Below, one piece after another: positions 21,366 through 33,300 of a stretch of 64,000 nucleotides of DNA. The translations under genes and the position numbers were made by a program. The notes beneath the pieces were generated by a model, which was not told the DNA's origin, made no database searches, and was given only the letters and a program-made list of their open reading frames with translations. The stretch is from Patella vulgata (taxonomy: Eukaryota > Mollusca > Gastropoda > Patellidae). The stretch is from NCBI RefSeq assembly GCF_932274485.2, contig NC_065879.2, positions 19,580,591-19,644,590 of the forward strand, written 5' to 3'. Position 1 is the first letter of the stretch, and the number at the start of each line of letters is the position of its first letter.

Positions 21366-22049
21366 TTAAAGATGCATTATGCAAGATTAAAGAGCTGACA
21401 GTTCTCGTTATAATAGTACTGTTAAAGATGTTTTATGTAAGATTTAGATAAAGAGCGGACAGGTCTCACTATAATAATACTATTAAAGATTTATTATGTA
21501 AAATTTAGATAAAAAGCTGACAGTTCTCACTATAATAGTTCTATTAAAGATGCATTATGTAAGATTTAGATAAAGAGCTGACAGATCTCACTATAATTGT
21601 TCTATTAAAGATGTATTATGAAAGATCTAGATAAAGAACTGACAGTTCTCACAATAATAGTTCTATTAAAGATGCATTATGTAAGATTGGATAAAGAGTT
21701 GATAGATCTCGTTATAATCGTTAAAAGATAGATAATGGAAAGGGAATATGTTGAAAAATTTCAGTCAAATTACTTCATTCTGAGCTATGTTAGGGCTGTT
21801 TGGAGTCTTGATTGTCATTGCTACCATTATTATGATAGTAAACAAAGTCTTGATATCCAATTTTTAATTAAATCATTATCTGTCAATCATTTTTAAATCT
21901 GTTGAAAATCAAGAGCATCCGATGGATTAGAGATTTGATTATGGTCTTGTCATGTTAATAAATGTCTAAATGACAATTTATATAACATTTAAGGCCTAAA
22001 GAAAGACCTGCAATAGGCAGATTTAGCTCTTGAATAATGCATCTTTAAA
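21366..22049 (-). mobile_element. TTAAA-CATTATG MITE copy with tandemly expanded end
   Basis: Ends TTAAAGATGCATTATG and its inverse (CATAATGCATCTTTAA-like at 22036-22049) frame the element. From 21366 to 21725 one end of about 61 bases (CATTATG..AGATTTAGATAAAGAGCTGACAG..CTCACTATAATAG) is repeated about six times. Confidence 0.65.
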
Positions 22050-22670
22050 GTTTTGCTTCCTATGTCTTGGGAGGAAAAAAATAATTTAAAACAAAAAGTA
22101 TTTGATTGCTCTGTTTAAATGCTTTTATTAGAGATTTGAAATTTTAAACAAGAAGTCATTATAGAGGACATGAGTGGCTATTTATGAGAAATAATTTAGC
22201 CCAGTAGTGATCCCTTGACAAAATAAAAACACACAAAAAAAAAACCTCCCTCCTGCATCAGATTTTTGGTAAGGACTGTCTGAGAACCATAGTATGACCT
22301 AATAAAAGCCCTTTTTTTGGCATATCTCATGTGTTATCATCATTATCTGATGTTGGTACATTCAAAATTGCAAAATTAAAGTTTATATCTTAAAATTAAA
22401 ATAAATACACTTGCAAAGCTTACACTCTCAAGCTAGTATAGCTGCTAAGCGACTCTGGTTTTACAATGCCATTTATCCATGTAAAATATAACTATTAAAA
22501 GGCCCACAATGACATCAAATGTAGAAAAATTAATTTTCATAATGTTATGAGCAAGATTTTCCTTAAATACTGGATTGTTTGAGCTACTTTTCGTTTTATG
22601 TGAAAAAAATTTCTATAATGTCTGGGCACTATGCACTGTAACCCGAGCCCCAATCTCTTTCACAAATTGT

Positions 22671-23194
22671 TTAAACATGCATTATGCAAGAGCTAAATCT
22701 GATTATTGCAAGTCTTAATTTAGGCTTCAGATGTTATAGAAAATATAAATTAGATCTGTATTTAAACAACAAGACCAAAATCAACTCTGTAGACCCACGG
22801 ATGGCTCGCCTACAGCTCGGATTTAAATAGGATTTCACTAATTGATTAAATCAAATAAGGGGTAACCTGATGAAAATACGTCAGTTAGATCGAGGTTAAA
22901 TGATAGAGTGTACTTAGCGAGGCCGCTGTAAAGCGTTTCCGTATGCCATTGAAAACTTTACTTAATAATCGAGACATGTAGGTGGAGTTAACGCCTGTCA
23001 ATCAAACGATCAGCGAAGGTGAATACGCATTTCGCTACCATTTTTAGTCAAATATTACAACGATGATAACTATGTTCAGAATATAGTAATTTGACTGAAT
23101 TTTTCAATATATTCTTCTTTCATCATCTACTTTTGAACTGTTATAGCAAGAATGGCCAACTCTCTATAAAAATCTCCCATAATGTATCTTTAAA
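22671..23194 (+). mobile_element. TTAAA-CATTATG MITE copy
   Basis: It starts TTAAACATGCATTATGCAAG and ends CCCATAATGTATCTTTAAAA, with TTTGACTGAATTTTTCA inside. It has the same organisation as 34024-34427. It is non-coding and of unknown superfamily; TTAAA at both ends may be target or terminus. Confidence 0.6.
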
Positions 23195-23854
23195 ATTGAC
23201 AAAAATTGTTCAATTCTGATTACAAGCATCAAATTTACAAGTGTTTAATTTCCTGACCACTGTTCAAAAATAAACAACCATATTGATTACTAATTTATAA
23301 TAATTGATTGGGAAGTTATACGCAAGATTAAACTATATTGGGTTTACAGTGATATGAGTACAGGTTTACAAGAATTATAAGTAGAAACTTAAATTGAATC
23401 TAAGAATTACCTATTAAATTTCTTGCTTGTTACTTAAATTTGGTAATGGGTGTTAGGATTGTTTAAAGGTAGTTCTGTGTGGAAATTACAAGTACGAGTT
23501 CTTTATTCGCACGCCAATGTGTACATGCCAGATGAGACCTCAATTTTTAATTCCATCCAAATGGCTAGACAGCTGTCCTTGTCAGGCCTTTACATGTAAG
23601 TCATTTTATAAGTTGGTAAAAAAGTTTTATTCATATGGATGTACATGTTTTTTGGTCATATGTTACGATGTTAAACTTAAAACGTCTTATTTTATTTGCC
23701 ATTTTGGGATTGTATATATTGTGTTTATTGGGTAAAAAAAACTACGCAAGTCTAAATATGGTCCTAAATGTTGCTAGACTGAACAGGTGCACTCAAAGTT
23801 TTCATAGGATTGTGATAATAAAAGTAGTTTAAGTATGTAAATGAAAATAAAATA

Positions 23855-24045
23855 TGTTGGGGGTGGGGGTGTAGGTTGCTGAATGGTTAAAGGCGTGCTG
23901 TTAGGTCGTAAGTGGTGTGGTTTGGATTCCCCGCTTGTACGTAACAAGGAGTAGGATCACCTGTCCAACCTTCAGGGTTTTCTCTGGGTCCTTCGGTTTC
24001 CTCTCACAGCTGAAGACACATACGCGAATTTTGCCATTTAAATGG
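23855..24045 (+). mobile_element. SINE-A copy, plus strand
   Basis: It reads directly as tRNA-like head (GGTTGCTGAATGGTTAAAGG A-box-like, GGTTTGGATTCCCC B-box), then CCTGTCCAACC, GGTTTTCTC, CCTCTCACAGCTGAAGAC. The 3' end is truncated. Confidence 0.75.
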
Positions 24046-25192
24046 ATTACATGAACATAGAGCAGTGCAGGACATCTTGTTGTGAATGGAAAATACGAAA
24101 TAAAGATGTAGTTTAAGATGTAGTTTAAATTAGATCTGATTGCAGTTATCTTTATTCAATATTAATTAAATTTTTGTTCTTCAAAACAACTAATCTTATT
24201 TTTCTTCTCCTTTTCTCAGGGAAAAAAACTAATTTAAAAACCAAAAGTTCTTGGTTTCAAATTGCAAACAAAACGTTGTTGACCAAATTAATGTGGCTAT
24301 TTATTTAATTATCAAGTTTGTGAAGAACTAAAATAGAACATATCAACAACTTGTTTTATTTATTATTCATTGTGCCTATTTCTTTTGAAATGTCCATAAT
24401 TACCAAACAGATTGTTGGAATATTTATATTAACAATTATTGTTATACTTTTTATCGTTATTAAATTTTGATAACAGAAAAATAAAAAATTACTTTGATCC
24501 AAAAAATTTGTTCTGTGTTTATTTAGCCATGTTCATAGTGGAATAAAAGTTGGCAAGACCCTCGTCAAAAAATCATGCAGTTAAAGAAAAATAGAAATTG
24601 ATTATGTGAATTTGGAATATGCAACAATTTATGATAAATTTACCTACACATGGCCAAGGTGAAGTCAATAAATCAGCTTTCTATTAGAACAACCAGTGAA
24701 TCTGTCATTTATATCTTACCATTTACCATTTTTAATCTCACAACTTGCAGCTTTACGTAAGAATGGTTTCATAAATAAGAGTCCAGGCCACCTCATTCTT
24801 GAACTAATCATAAACATTATTCAGACTCTGAAAACCGGGAACAACAGGGCAAGCTGCATCTGAAACCATCCCCAAGCTGCTTCTGAAACCATCCCAATGC
24901 TGCACCTGAAACCATCCCCAATGTCCACATGTTGGCCGGCAGAACAAACCACAGAACACATTCCACGACTTTTGGTGACCTAATTCTGGACTCAGTTAAC
25001 CCCAACTAAAAACATAAATGAGCATCTCTGGTTCATATGATCTGTCAATGATTTATGTACTGCTCAGTGTTCTTGAACCAGGAACTTGTTTCCACACAGT
25101 TGGTCATCATGCTGTTGTCAACGTTCTTTGGACAGTTAGTCTTCATTGATTTCTGACATGATGTCATAATTCTAATAAAGCTGCTGAAATGA

Positions 25193-25330
25193 TATGGGAT
25201 TTTACATCCCACTGTTCAGTTCCGACTGGCATACATCATACAGTGTGCTATGAAGGAAATTTTCTCCAGGCAGCTGCGCTACAGCCTACTCTATTTTAAT
25301 TCCAACTGCCAAGGGTTCTTTTGCAACATG
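25193..25330 (-). mobile_element. SINE-B 3' fragment
   Basis: The inverse of the SINE-B 3' half: GGGATTTTACATCCCACTG, CACACTGTATGATGTATGCC equivalent, and CCAAGGGTTCTTTTGCA. Confidence 0.6.
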
Positions 25331-25571
25331 GTAACGTATACATAGCATAGCAACTCGGTTTATCATCCCATTCGAAAGACTAGATGAACTAGTCATACAA
25401 GGGAGTTTCATGACTGACCATTTATAACAGGGGTGACCTCTTAATCAAATCTTTGTGTTTGTTAGTGTTGATATCTAGTAAAAATTTTATGCTTGGATCC
25501 ATCGGCAGCTTACCTTAATACTTGCAGTTATGGATCAGCAAATTTGGCCGTTGTTGGACTTCGGTATTGGT

Positions 25572-25641
25572 ATTATTGTTTTCGAAATATTTGGGGGTGT
25601 GAATTCGAATTCGCACCCCCAAATATTTCGAAAACAATAAT
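25572..25641. repeat. 70-base near-perfect palindrome
   Basis: The arms ATTATTGTTTTCGAAATATT + TGGGGGTG and their inverse meet at a GAATTCGAATTC centre, with a single mismatch. It can extrude as a hairpin. It borders a GGCCCGTAGCCAGCTCAT-type repeat (on the minus strand) and may be that element's internal hairpin. Confidence 0.8.
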
Positions 25642-26214
25642 GATTTCTTAGGAGCATAGCCGGCCACATCCTCAGCCCCTCCAAAAAATTCTGTAGCCCC
25701 GCCAAATTTTATGAGCTGGCTACGGGCCTGATTGGTATAAAAATACTTTAGACTTGTATACACTTATACTTGTTCTTAAAAGGATAAAAAAAAAACCCAA
25801 CAAATTCTGAATAATGATAAGTATTTAATCTACAATATAAAAACATTAGTATAATTAATAGATCACTTGAGCTACAGTAGGCCTGCTACATTTTACTTAC
25901 ACATGGCCTACTATATTCTTTAGGCCCAGATCAACTACAGTAGGCCTGCTATATTTAATTTACACATGGCCTACCCATATATATTATCTAATACTTAACA
26001 GCTAAACCCAACCAATCATATAATTTACACAAATAAATCATCTTAATACATTTGCTTATTTCATAGAATAATTCCATTAAAATGAAGAACCCTCTTTGAA
26101 TGTCAGTAGAACAATGAAAGAATAGGGGACTTATTAATGATAAATTATATATTAATTCATTTATAATTTCATAAGACTAATTCCCTTAAATTGAATCCTC
26201 TTTGAATGTTAGTG

Positions 26215-26412
26215 GAGAGAGAGAGAGAGAGAGTTTAACATCCACTCCACACAAATCAGGTCATTTTGGGACAAGCATATAGTTCAATTTTAGTTCAATG
26301 GGAAGGACCTGGAGAAAACCCATGAGGTTGGACATGCGACCCTACTCCTTCTCACGTACAAGCGCGAAATCAATACTACGCCACTTGACTCAATGACAGA
26401 TGCGTCAAACCA
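26215..26412 (-). mobile_element. SINE-A copy with (GA)n tail
   Basis: Minus-strand SINE-A with TC tail, shortened body and partial head. Confidence 0.7.
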
Positions 26413-27388
26413 TTTCTAATTAGAGAACACTATCTGTATTTTTGAGCAGGGACCTCATTCACGAAAACTAAAAGTAAAGTATTTAAAGGAATGTCTTTTT
26501 TATTGGTTGAGGGTTAAAATATTATCATAAATTTCAGGTCTAAGCCAATGAAAAGACTGTTCATTAATTAGCTAGGTTTTGTTTTTCAGTGAATATTCCA
26601 ATTTATAAATCAATTTTTAAGAGTTTACACACAAAACAACTATAGTTTTATTTAACTGCTTTAAGGTCAGGGTCAAGTTAAAGATAAGCAGGGGCATTAA
26701 CTCAAGATTTGCACTCAGATTCACACCACGATTCTTTTTTACGTTTTTTACAATTTAAAACAAATAAACCTAAATAAAGACAGTACCCTCAATATCATCG
26801 TATACATGTATATGAAATCATATTTGGACTACATTCACATACAATATAATATATACATTGAAACAAATATTATGCACATACGCGTGTTCGTGCTGAAAGG
26901 CAAACAAAAGTTTCCACCCATGCCAGAATAAAGGCTAAATACAGAGTGTAAGAGACCCTAATATGCAGAGGTGGGAACAAGTTGCAGGACCAAGTCCAAG
27001 TCGAGTCCCAAGTTGCTGACCTTAGTACATATTAACATGGATTAAGCCGTGTAAAAATTAGATATTGTCTGAGAAATGCAAATAACTATCAGGGAATTTA
27101 AATAATACAATATTGTTCAAGATCGAAAGCAATCTCTAAGGTTAAATATAGTGTTTAAGATGATAGAAAATCAAAAAGTATATACAGAACATTATCAATA
27201 AATATTTAAAGACAACAAAAACCATAATCCTATGAGCAGACAACAAACTGAGCATAATTGCGTGACTTTATACAAAAGCTAAATCAATCTACACTGGGTA
27301 TATATTTATATTTCATGAAAACTCTATCCATGAATCGAACACAAGAGTTTCATAAAGACTATCAGTTCATATTGTGACCTGAGTACGA

Positions 27389-27632
27389 GAACTGGGGTTT
27401 AACGTCCACTTGACACAGAACTCTGTCATTGCAGGACTAACAAATGGTTCAATTGCGCCTTGAGGTATTCAGCAGTGGGATGAAACTACAGCACTCAGTA
27501 AAATCCCACGAGGTTGGACAGGCAGCCCTACTCCTTGTCACGAACAAGCAGGGAATTGAAACCACGCCAGTTAACTCAATGACAGATCTTACAACTTAAA
27601 GTGTATGTGTTAAACCACTAGACCACCCAGGA
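27389..27632 (-). mobile_element. SINE-A copy
   Basis: Minus-strand SINE-A, near full length: head GGGTGGTCTAGTGGTTTAAC, B-box GGTTTCAATTCCC, body and end. Confidence 0.75.
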
Positions 27633-27639
27633 AAAAGAT

Positions 27640-28490
27640 AGGTTGCCAGGCAACAAAAAATATGCCAACAGTAGCTAAATATTTATTCTTTTGCAGGTAA
27701 TTGGGGGCATTTACAAGACAATTTCATACAGATCAGATTATAATATTTTGTCATTTGAGGGTTCACAAGGTTCTACAAACTGAAACAAGGGCCGTAACTC
27801 TGGAAGTAATTTACAGAAAATTTTGAAATTTGACAAGATGTTTTCGTTTTAATTATTTAAATAATGCATATAAATCTCATACAGTAAAACAAGGACCATA
27901 ACTCTAGGAATAATTGACGGAAATTGCTGAAATTTAAGACCTCCATTTCACAAATTTAAATTATGCATATAAATTTCATACATATTGGATGATAACTTTC
28001 ATCAATCGAGCATTAACAAGGGCCATAACTCTAGAAGTAATTATTGTAAATTGTTGAAATTCAATAGTCTTTGTGGTTTCACTAATCTAAATGCTGCATA
28101 TAAATTTCAGACAGATCGGATAATTTTTAGCGTTGGAGGGTTCACAAGGTTCAACAAAGTGAAACAAGGGCCATAACTCTAGACGTAATAAATGGATATT
28201 GCTGAAATTCAATAGGCTTCTGCGTTTTACTAATTTAAATAATGCATATAAATTTCACAAAAATCGGATGATCACTTTTGGCATTCACAAGGTTCAACAA
28301 CTCACAAGAGCCATAACTCTAGACATAATAAACAGAATTATTGAAATTAGACAGGCTTCTTCACCTCACTAATGTAAACAACTTATATCAATTTTAAAAC
28401 AATCAGATGATAATTTTTCACGTAAGAGTGTTCACAGATAGACGGGCGGGTGTGACGGCAATATATGTCCATATGGGTATATAAAAACTG
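27640..28490. repeat. Second copy of the 'gggccataactct' composite repeat
   Basis: It starts AGATAGGTTGCCAGGCAAC and ends GACGGCAATATATGTCC...TATATAAAAA, with diverged tandem units between, as at 570-1562. It is followed at 28530-28740 by one unit of the related 'gggccataat' type. Confidence 0.6.
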
Positions 28491-30385
28491 ATTAAACACA
28501 ATTTCATTTTTATAGGTGACAAATAAAGAATACTAACAAGGGGTTGCCATACAAGATACTTTCACATTTTGAAAGAGATGGACAGAGAACAAGCCAAAAA
28601 AGTGATTTTTCATACAATCAGGAACCATAATCCATGAAGTTACAGTCCGAAACATGCCAATATCGAAAGTAACCAGATCTTTGGGATATAAACCTATATT
28701 TCAGCCTAAATTGTCTCCACATTGACTACAAGGAATATTAGTCTGGATATTAGTCAAAGGTCAATCATACAGAGATTTTAATAAATCTTTCAATTGTTTA
28801 AGATGAAAAAGAATGATCGTACTATGTGCACCAGGACCCGAGCATGATGTCATCCCTGCCATCTTGCAATTGTGACATCATATCAAAAATCGTTTGACAA
28901 TCGATGCACAATGTACAAGGAATTGTTCGAACAACCAGACAGCCAGTTACTGTATACACAATTAATGCTAATTTGTCCAGTCCAATATTCGAAGCAGGAG
29001 CTGGGCAACTAAGGCTAGAGGCTGCACAATACAATATAGATGAATAAATAATCAAGCCCCATCATTCATGAATGCTGAGATGGCTTCAGCCAGACAAACA
29101 GCCCAATAATTTTACAATCTATTTACAATAAACATAATATATTAACAGTAGATATATGATAATCAAATTATTTCCGACTAGCTCCACAGATGAGTGAATA
29201 AAACCTTTAATAATGTTGTTGAAATCAGTTTGTGTTGGCATACCTTTCATTTTTTCATCGTTTACTGTGAAACAAAGTAGTGCAGCTTTACGTTGTGCTA
29301 ATATTTTGAGATATACATTATATATAAATATAAATATGTCCAGTTAACAGATTTACCAATTAATTTCATTCTGACATACATTAAATTATATAAGGAAGCT
29401 GTCTGCCCTCTATAGGTGTATTCCGATATTAATAATGTATACAAAAAATTTAATTTAACCATACATATAAACATTTGTAGAATAATAATTTCCATGGCAA
29501 TGGTTTAAGATTATATTTCTACAGGGTATATCACAAATCAAAATACAAATATTTTACTTTAAAACAAGAAGTGTAAGCCACTAACAAACTTGTGTAATTT
29601 ATGTGCTAAATCAGATGTGGGGGGTGGGGTGGGAGGATGGGGGTCAAAGCCCTCTGGCATTCATTTTAGGGGGCACCCAATCACAAAGTGAAAGTAAAGA
29701 CATTCTTAATTAAAGTTAGATACTGCCTAGCTAAAATGGCCCAAATATGAGCCATTAGTCCTTCAACAAAGAACTGTATTTTTCCCAGACAAATGTCTTT
29801 TGGAAAAGGATAAGGAAATATTTGACAAAGACAAGTGGGGATGCGGGAGAAAATATTTTAATAGGGTAGGATAATTTTTTCTTGTATTATTGGTCAGCTC
29901 AAATTGTGATATTTGAACTATAAAAATTTAAATGACAGTGTATAACAGATAAATTCTATAGCTCTGTCAAACATCCATTCAAATTAAAGCCTTTCAAAAA
30001 AGAGTGAAATTCCTATCGAGCTAAAAGAGAGTTGACTACACAACAGCACTTACGGGGATCAGCATGATTCACGAAACATATAATATTTATTGGGGGAGAA
30101 GGCCGCAACATCAAGAAAATACACAATTTTTAGATGGTTCAATTTAAAACAATTCTAAGCTGCAAACGATTCTTTATATTTACATTTTTGGCAGCATAAT
30201 ATTGTAATTTTTTGTGTTTCTATAAAGTTTGTGAATGTCACACAAACTGTTAAAGCTGTGTAGTAAACTTGCTGGTTACTAAGGCAACATGTTTTACGTT
30301 GATGTACGACTATCTAGCACACTGTCGGTAAATATTTACAATGGTAGAAATATAGAAATAATTGTGTAGTGGAGTAAACAAATTT

Positions 30386-33300
30386 TCATTTTTCTGCAGC
30401 TTTTGTCGATCTCTCCACGTTAAAATCATAATCATACTGAAAAAAAAAATAAAAAAAATATTTGAAATGCAAGCGGTGTTTACGTTTTACTTTTCTGTAT
30501 CGATGGGGCTAATGAAGATGGGCATCTACCATACAGTACAGTACACTATGAGGGAAATTTTCAATCTGTTTTACAGAGTATTACAAAACTGTTCTAATAT
30601 CTCTGTAAAAGATGCCTGCTTTCAACAAATAACGTCATATCACGCGACGTCAATCATTGGTTCAATGGCTCGTGCATTGTTTACATAAGACGTTACAGAT
30701 TTGAGCAGAATGGCGCCTTTTACTCATTTTAATACTCCTTTACACTAAAATAGGAAATAATTTTTACCTACAAATACCTCAAACGTCTTTATTTATTTTT
30801 CTAATACATCAAAAAAAATGTTTTAGAATTTAATTTGTCGGAGGAAAAAAGTTAATATTTGTGGCTCATTAAGTCGCATCGATGTCATCCTTATCAGTGA
30901 TTGTCGCGGCCTAGCGAATATTCACTGTGGATCAGTGTGGGGAATTTTGCCTAGACTGTGGCATCCCTTATTATCTCTTCCTCGAATTCCAAATGACAAG
31001 GGCTCATTTAACATGCATGCTAATCAGGGCTCACACTGTCGGTCGCCAAAGTCGCAATTTGCGATAAAAACATGAAAGTGGCGACTAAAATTTGATTTTG
31101 GCGATAATGTTTTGCGGTACTGGCGATTCTTTTTGCGAACTGGCAGAAAAAAATCTTAAAATTCTAATCGTATTTATCCTGGTTTAACCATTAATTGAGT
31201 GTTAATCACGTGGCGGAATACTATAAATTAATCAACTGGCTGATAATCTGGATTGCGTCAATGAGTAATACTAATAAGTTGTCTTGAATTAATGATTAGT
31301 TGATTGATAATGGCCAATGATGTATATAAAGCCTATCTCAAGTCATTATTTACTCCTAATGATTAATCAAAGCGGTGATTATTTGATGTTTTGTTTCGTC
31401 TTAAAAAAATGTTAATACATGCAATCAAAATGGCCGACAGTTCCTTTCGAAAAGAATTAAATATTTGATACCTGAATTCGTTTACAGTGGCTTCATATAC
31501 GTCATGTAAGACATACAAGCATGCCTATCAAATTATATTATCACCACTGGTCGAAAACGTAAGAACGAGTTGAATAGCGACGATTCTTGAGCGAGAAATC
31601 ATTTCGCCATATGTATCCTATTACCGTCACCAAAATGATCTAAAGATGAACGACGGGTATAATTGTAAGCATCTCTTACAAAAATATAATTGAAATTTAT
31701 ATCATTCTAGCAGGGATTCAGATTCTAATACCTTTACGGTACCTGAAAATAACTATTGGCCTATTGTACACGCAACACATAATTTATAAAAAATTGGCAA
31801 TCCTTGAATGAGATCTAACGTGTAAATAGTGAAAATATATTGTGCAGTACGGTGTTCAAATAGACTAAAGTCACCAAAAAAAACCTGACCTTATTAAATC
31901 CAAACTGTGCTAATGTATTATATACAGACAGATTTTTAAAGTTGTTGTATATTGTATTCTATATATGGTTAATTGTTTTATAATATTTTTATAATATTTT
32001 AATATTATAAAACAATTAACGGTTTTATGTCTCAGCTAGGCTTATTAAAATAAGCCTGGCTGAGACTTAAAATTGTTAGATGTTGTCTTTTTTATCACAC
32101 ATTGGCAGATAAAATATTTCAGTTGGTGGGAAAAAAATATGAACATTTTTATTTATAAAAATTATCATCCATTTTGGCGGAAGAAAATTGAAAGCCAGTG
32201 TGAGCCCTGATGCTAATGTATATACGGGACCTCAGTTTATCGTTCTATCTGAATGTCTAGACCGTGGGTGTCAAATTCAATTCAATTCAGGGGCCACTAA
32301 AATTTTACATCAAGTGGGCCGAAGATATACAAATATATCAAGATAAAGCCAAACGTCCTTGAACTTTACTGAATTTTGAACAAAGCAAACGTCCTTGACA
32401 CAGGTTTTTTTTAGACTGGTTTCCAAATTGCCAAGATATAATATTGAACACAACGTTCTCTTGTATTACATACAACTCAGATATCTATGACATACAGTAT
32501 AGAAGTCAGAGTTATACTGAAACCAGAAAACAATAATAAATGATTTCCATCGTTAGTTTCTAAGAATTATCAACATGTCGGTTTGTTGAAATTTGTTCCA
32601 CAGGCCACATTCAAACCCTTGATGGGCCAGATCTGGCCTGTGGGACGCATGTTTGACAACCCTGGTCTAGACCCTGTTCCTTATCAGGTCCTTCATCCTG
32701 CACCACGGACAAGGGGGGAAACCACTGAACTTACTCCATGACAGACCTTACTATCTAACACTATTCGACCACCCATCCCCCATTTTATTGTAGGAAACAA
32801 GAATATATTGTTTAAATGACTACCTGTGTTTCCACATCATATAAAGATTTATATGGTATCCTGGGAATCGTAATCTACAAATAAAATACAGCAATCAATC
32901 GTTATACAAACACAATAAAACATGGGTTGCCAGGCAATAATAGAGAGGGAGAGAGAAATGGGGCTTAACGTCCACTCTTTAGCAGTGTGAGGAAACCGGA
33001 GGACCAGGAGAAAACCCATGAAGTTGGACAGGCGACAATACACTTTGTCACATACAAGTGTGGAATTGAAACCACGCCACTTGACTCAATGACAGACCGT
33101 ATGATCCAACGTTACCCCTGCCCCCCTACAGGCAATAATACATATCACAACAGCTTAGTTACCCAAGCAGTTGGTAACAGGAACAATTACCAGACACTAA
33201 AAAGTGATCAAGGGCAACAACTGATGAAGCAATTATCAGAAATAATTAAAATTTGAGCTTGATTTGGTAATCAGATAATAGCTATCCACAAGATCAAGGT

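Larger units (their letters stand above)
21142..30385. other. CEP19-MVB12 convergent intergenic region, repeats only
   Basis: No conserved coding exon was found in these 9.2 kb. They hold a PLE-like fragment, MITE copies of the TTAAA-CATTATG family with a tandemly expanded end, a plus-strand SINE (about 23855-24045), minus-strand SINEs (about 26215 and 27389), a perfect-arm palindrome (25572-25641), and the 'gggccataactct' repeat block (27640-28490). Open frames of 60-80 codons here show no recognisable domain and are not called. Confidence 0.6.

Noticed and set aside
28822-29055. 77-codon minus-strand frame as a possible last MVB12 exon
   Set aside because: The UMA domain completes and stops in exon 30386-30436 with correct phase; this frame has no family similarity.
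32849-32877. Reading MVB12 exon 6 directly into exon 8 gives an early stop (DYDSQDTI)
   Set aside because: A missing 62-base exon at 33753-33814 supplies the UMA start and corrects the phase, so the gene is intact.
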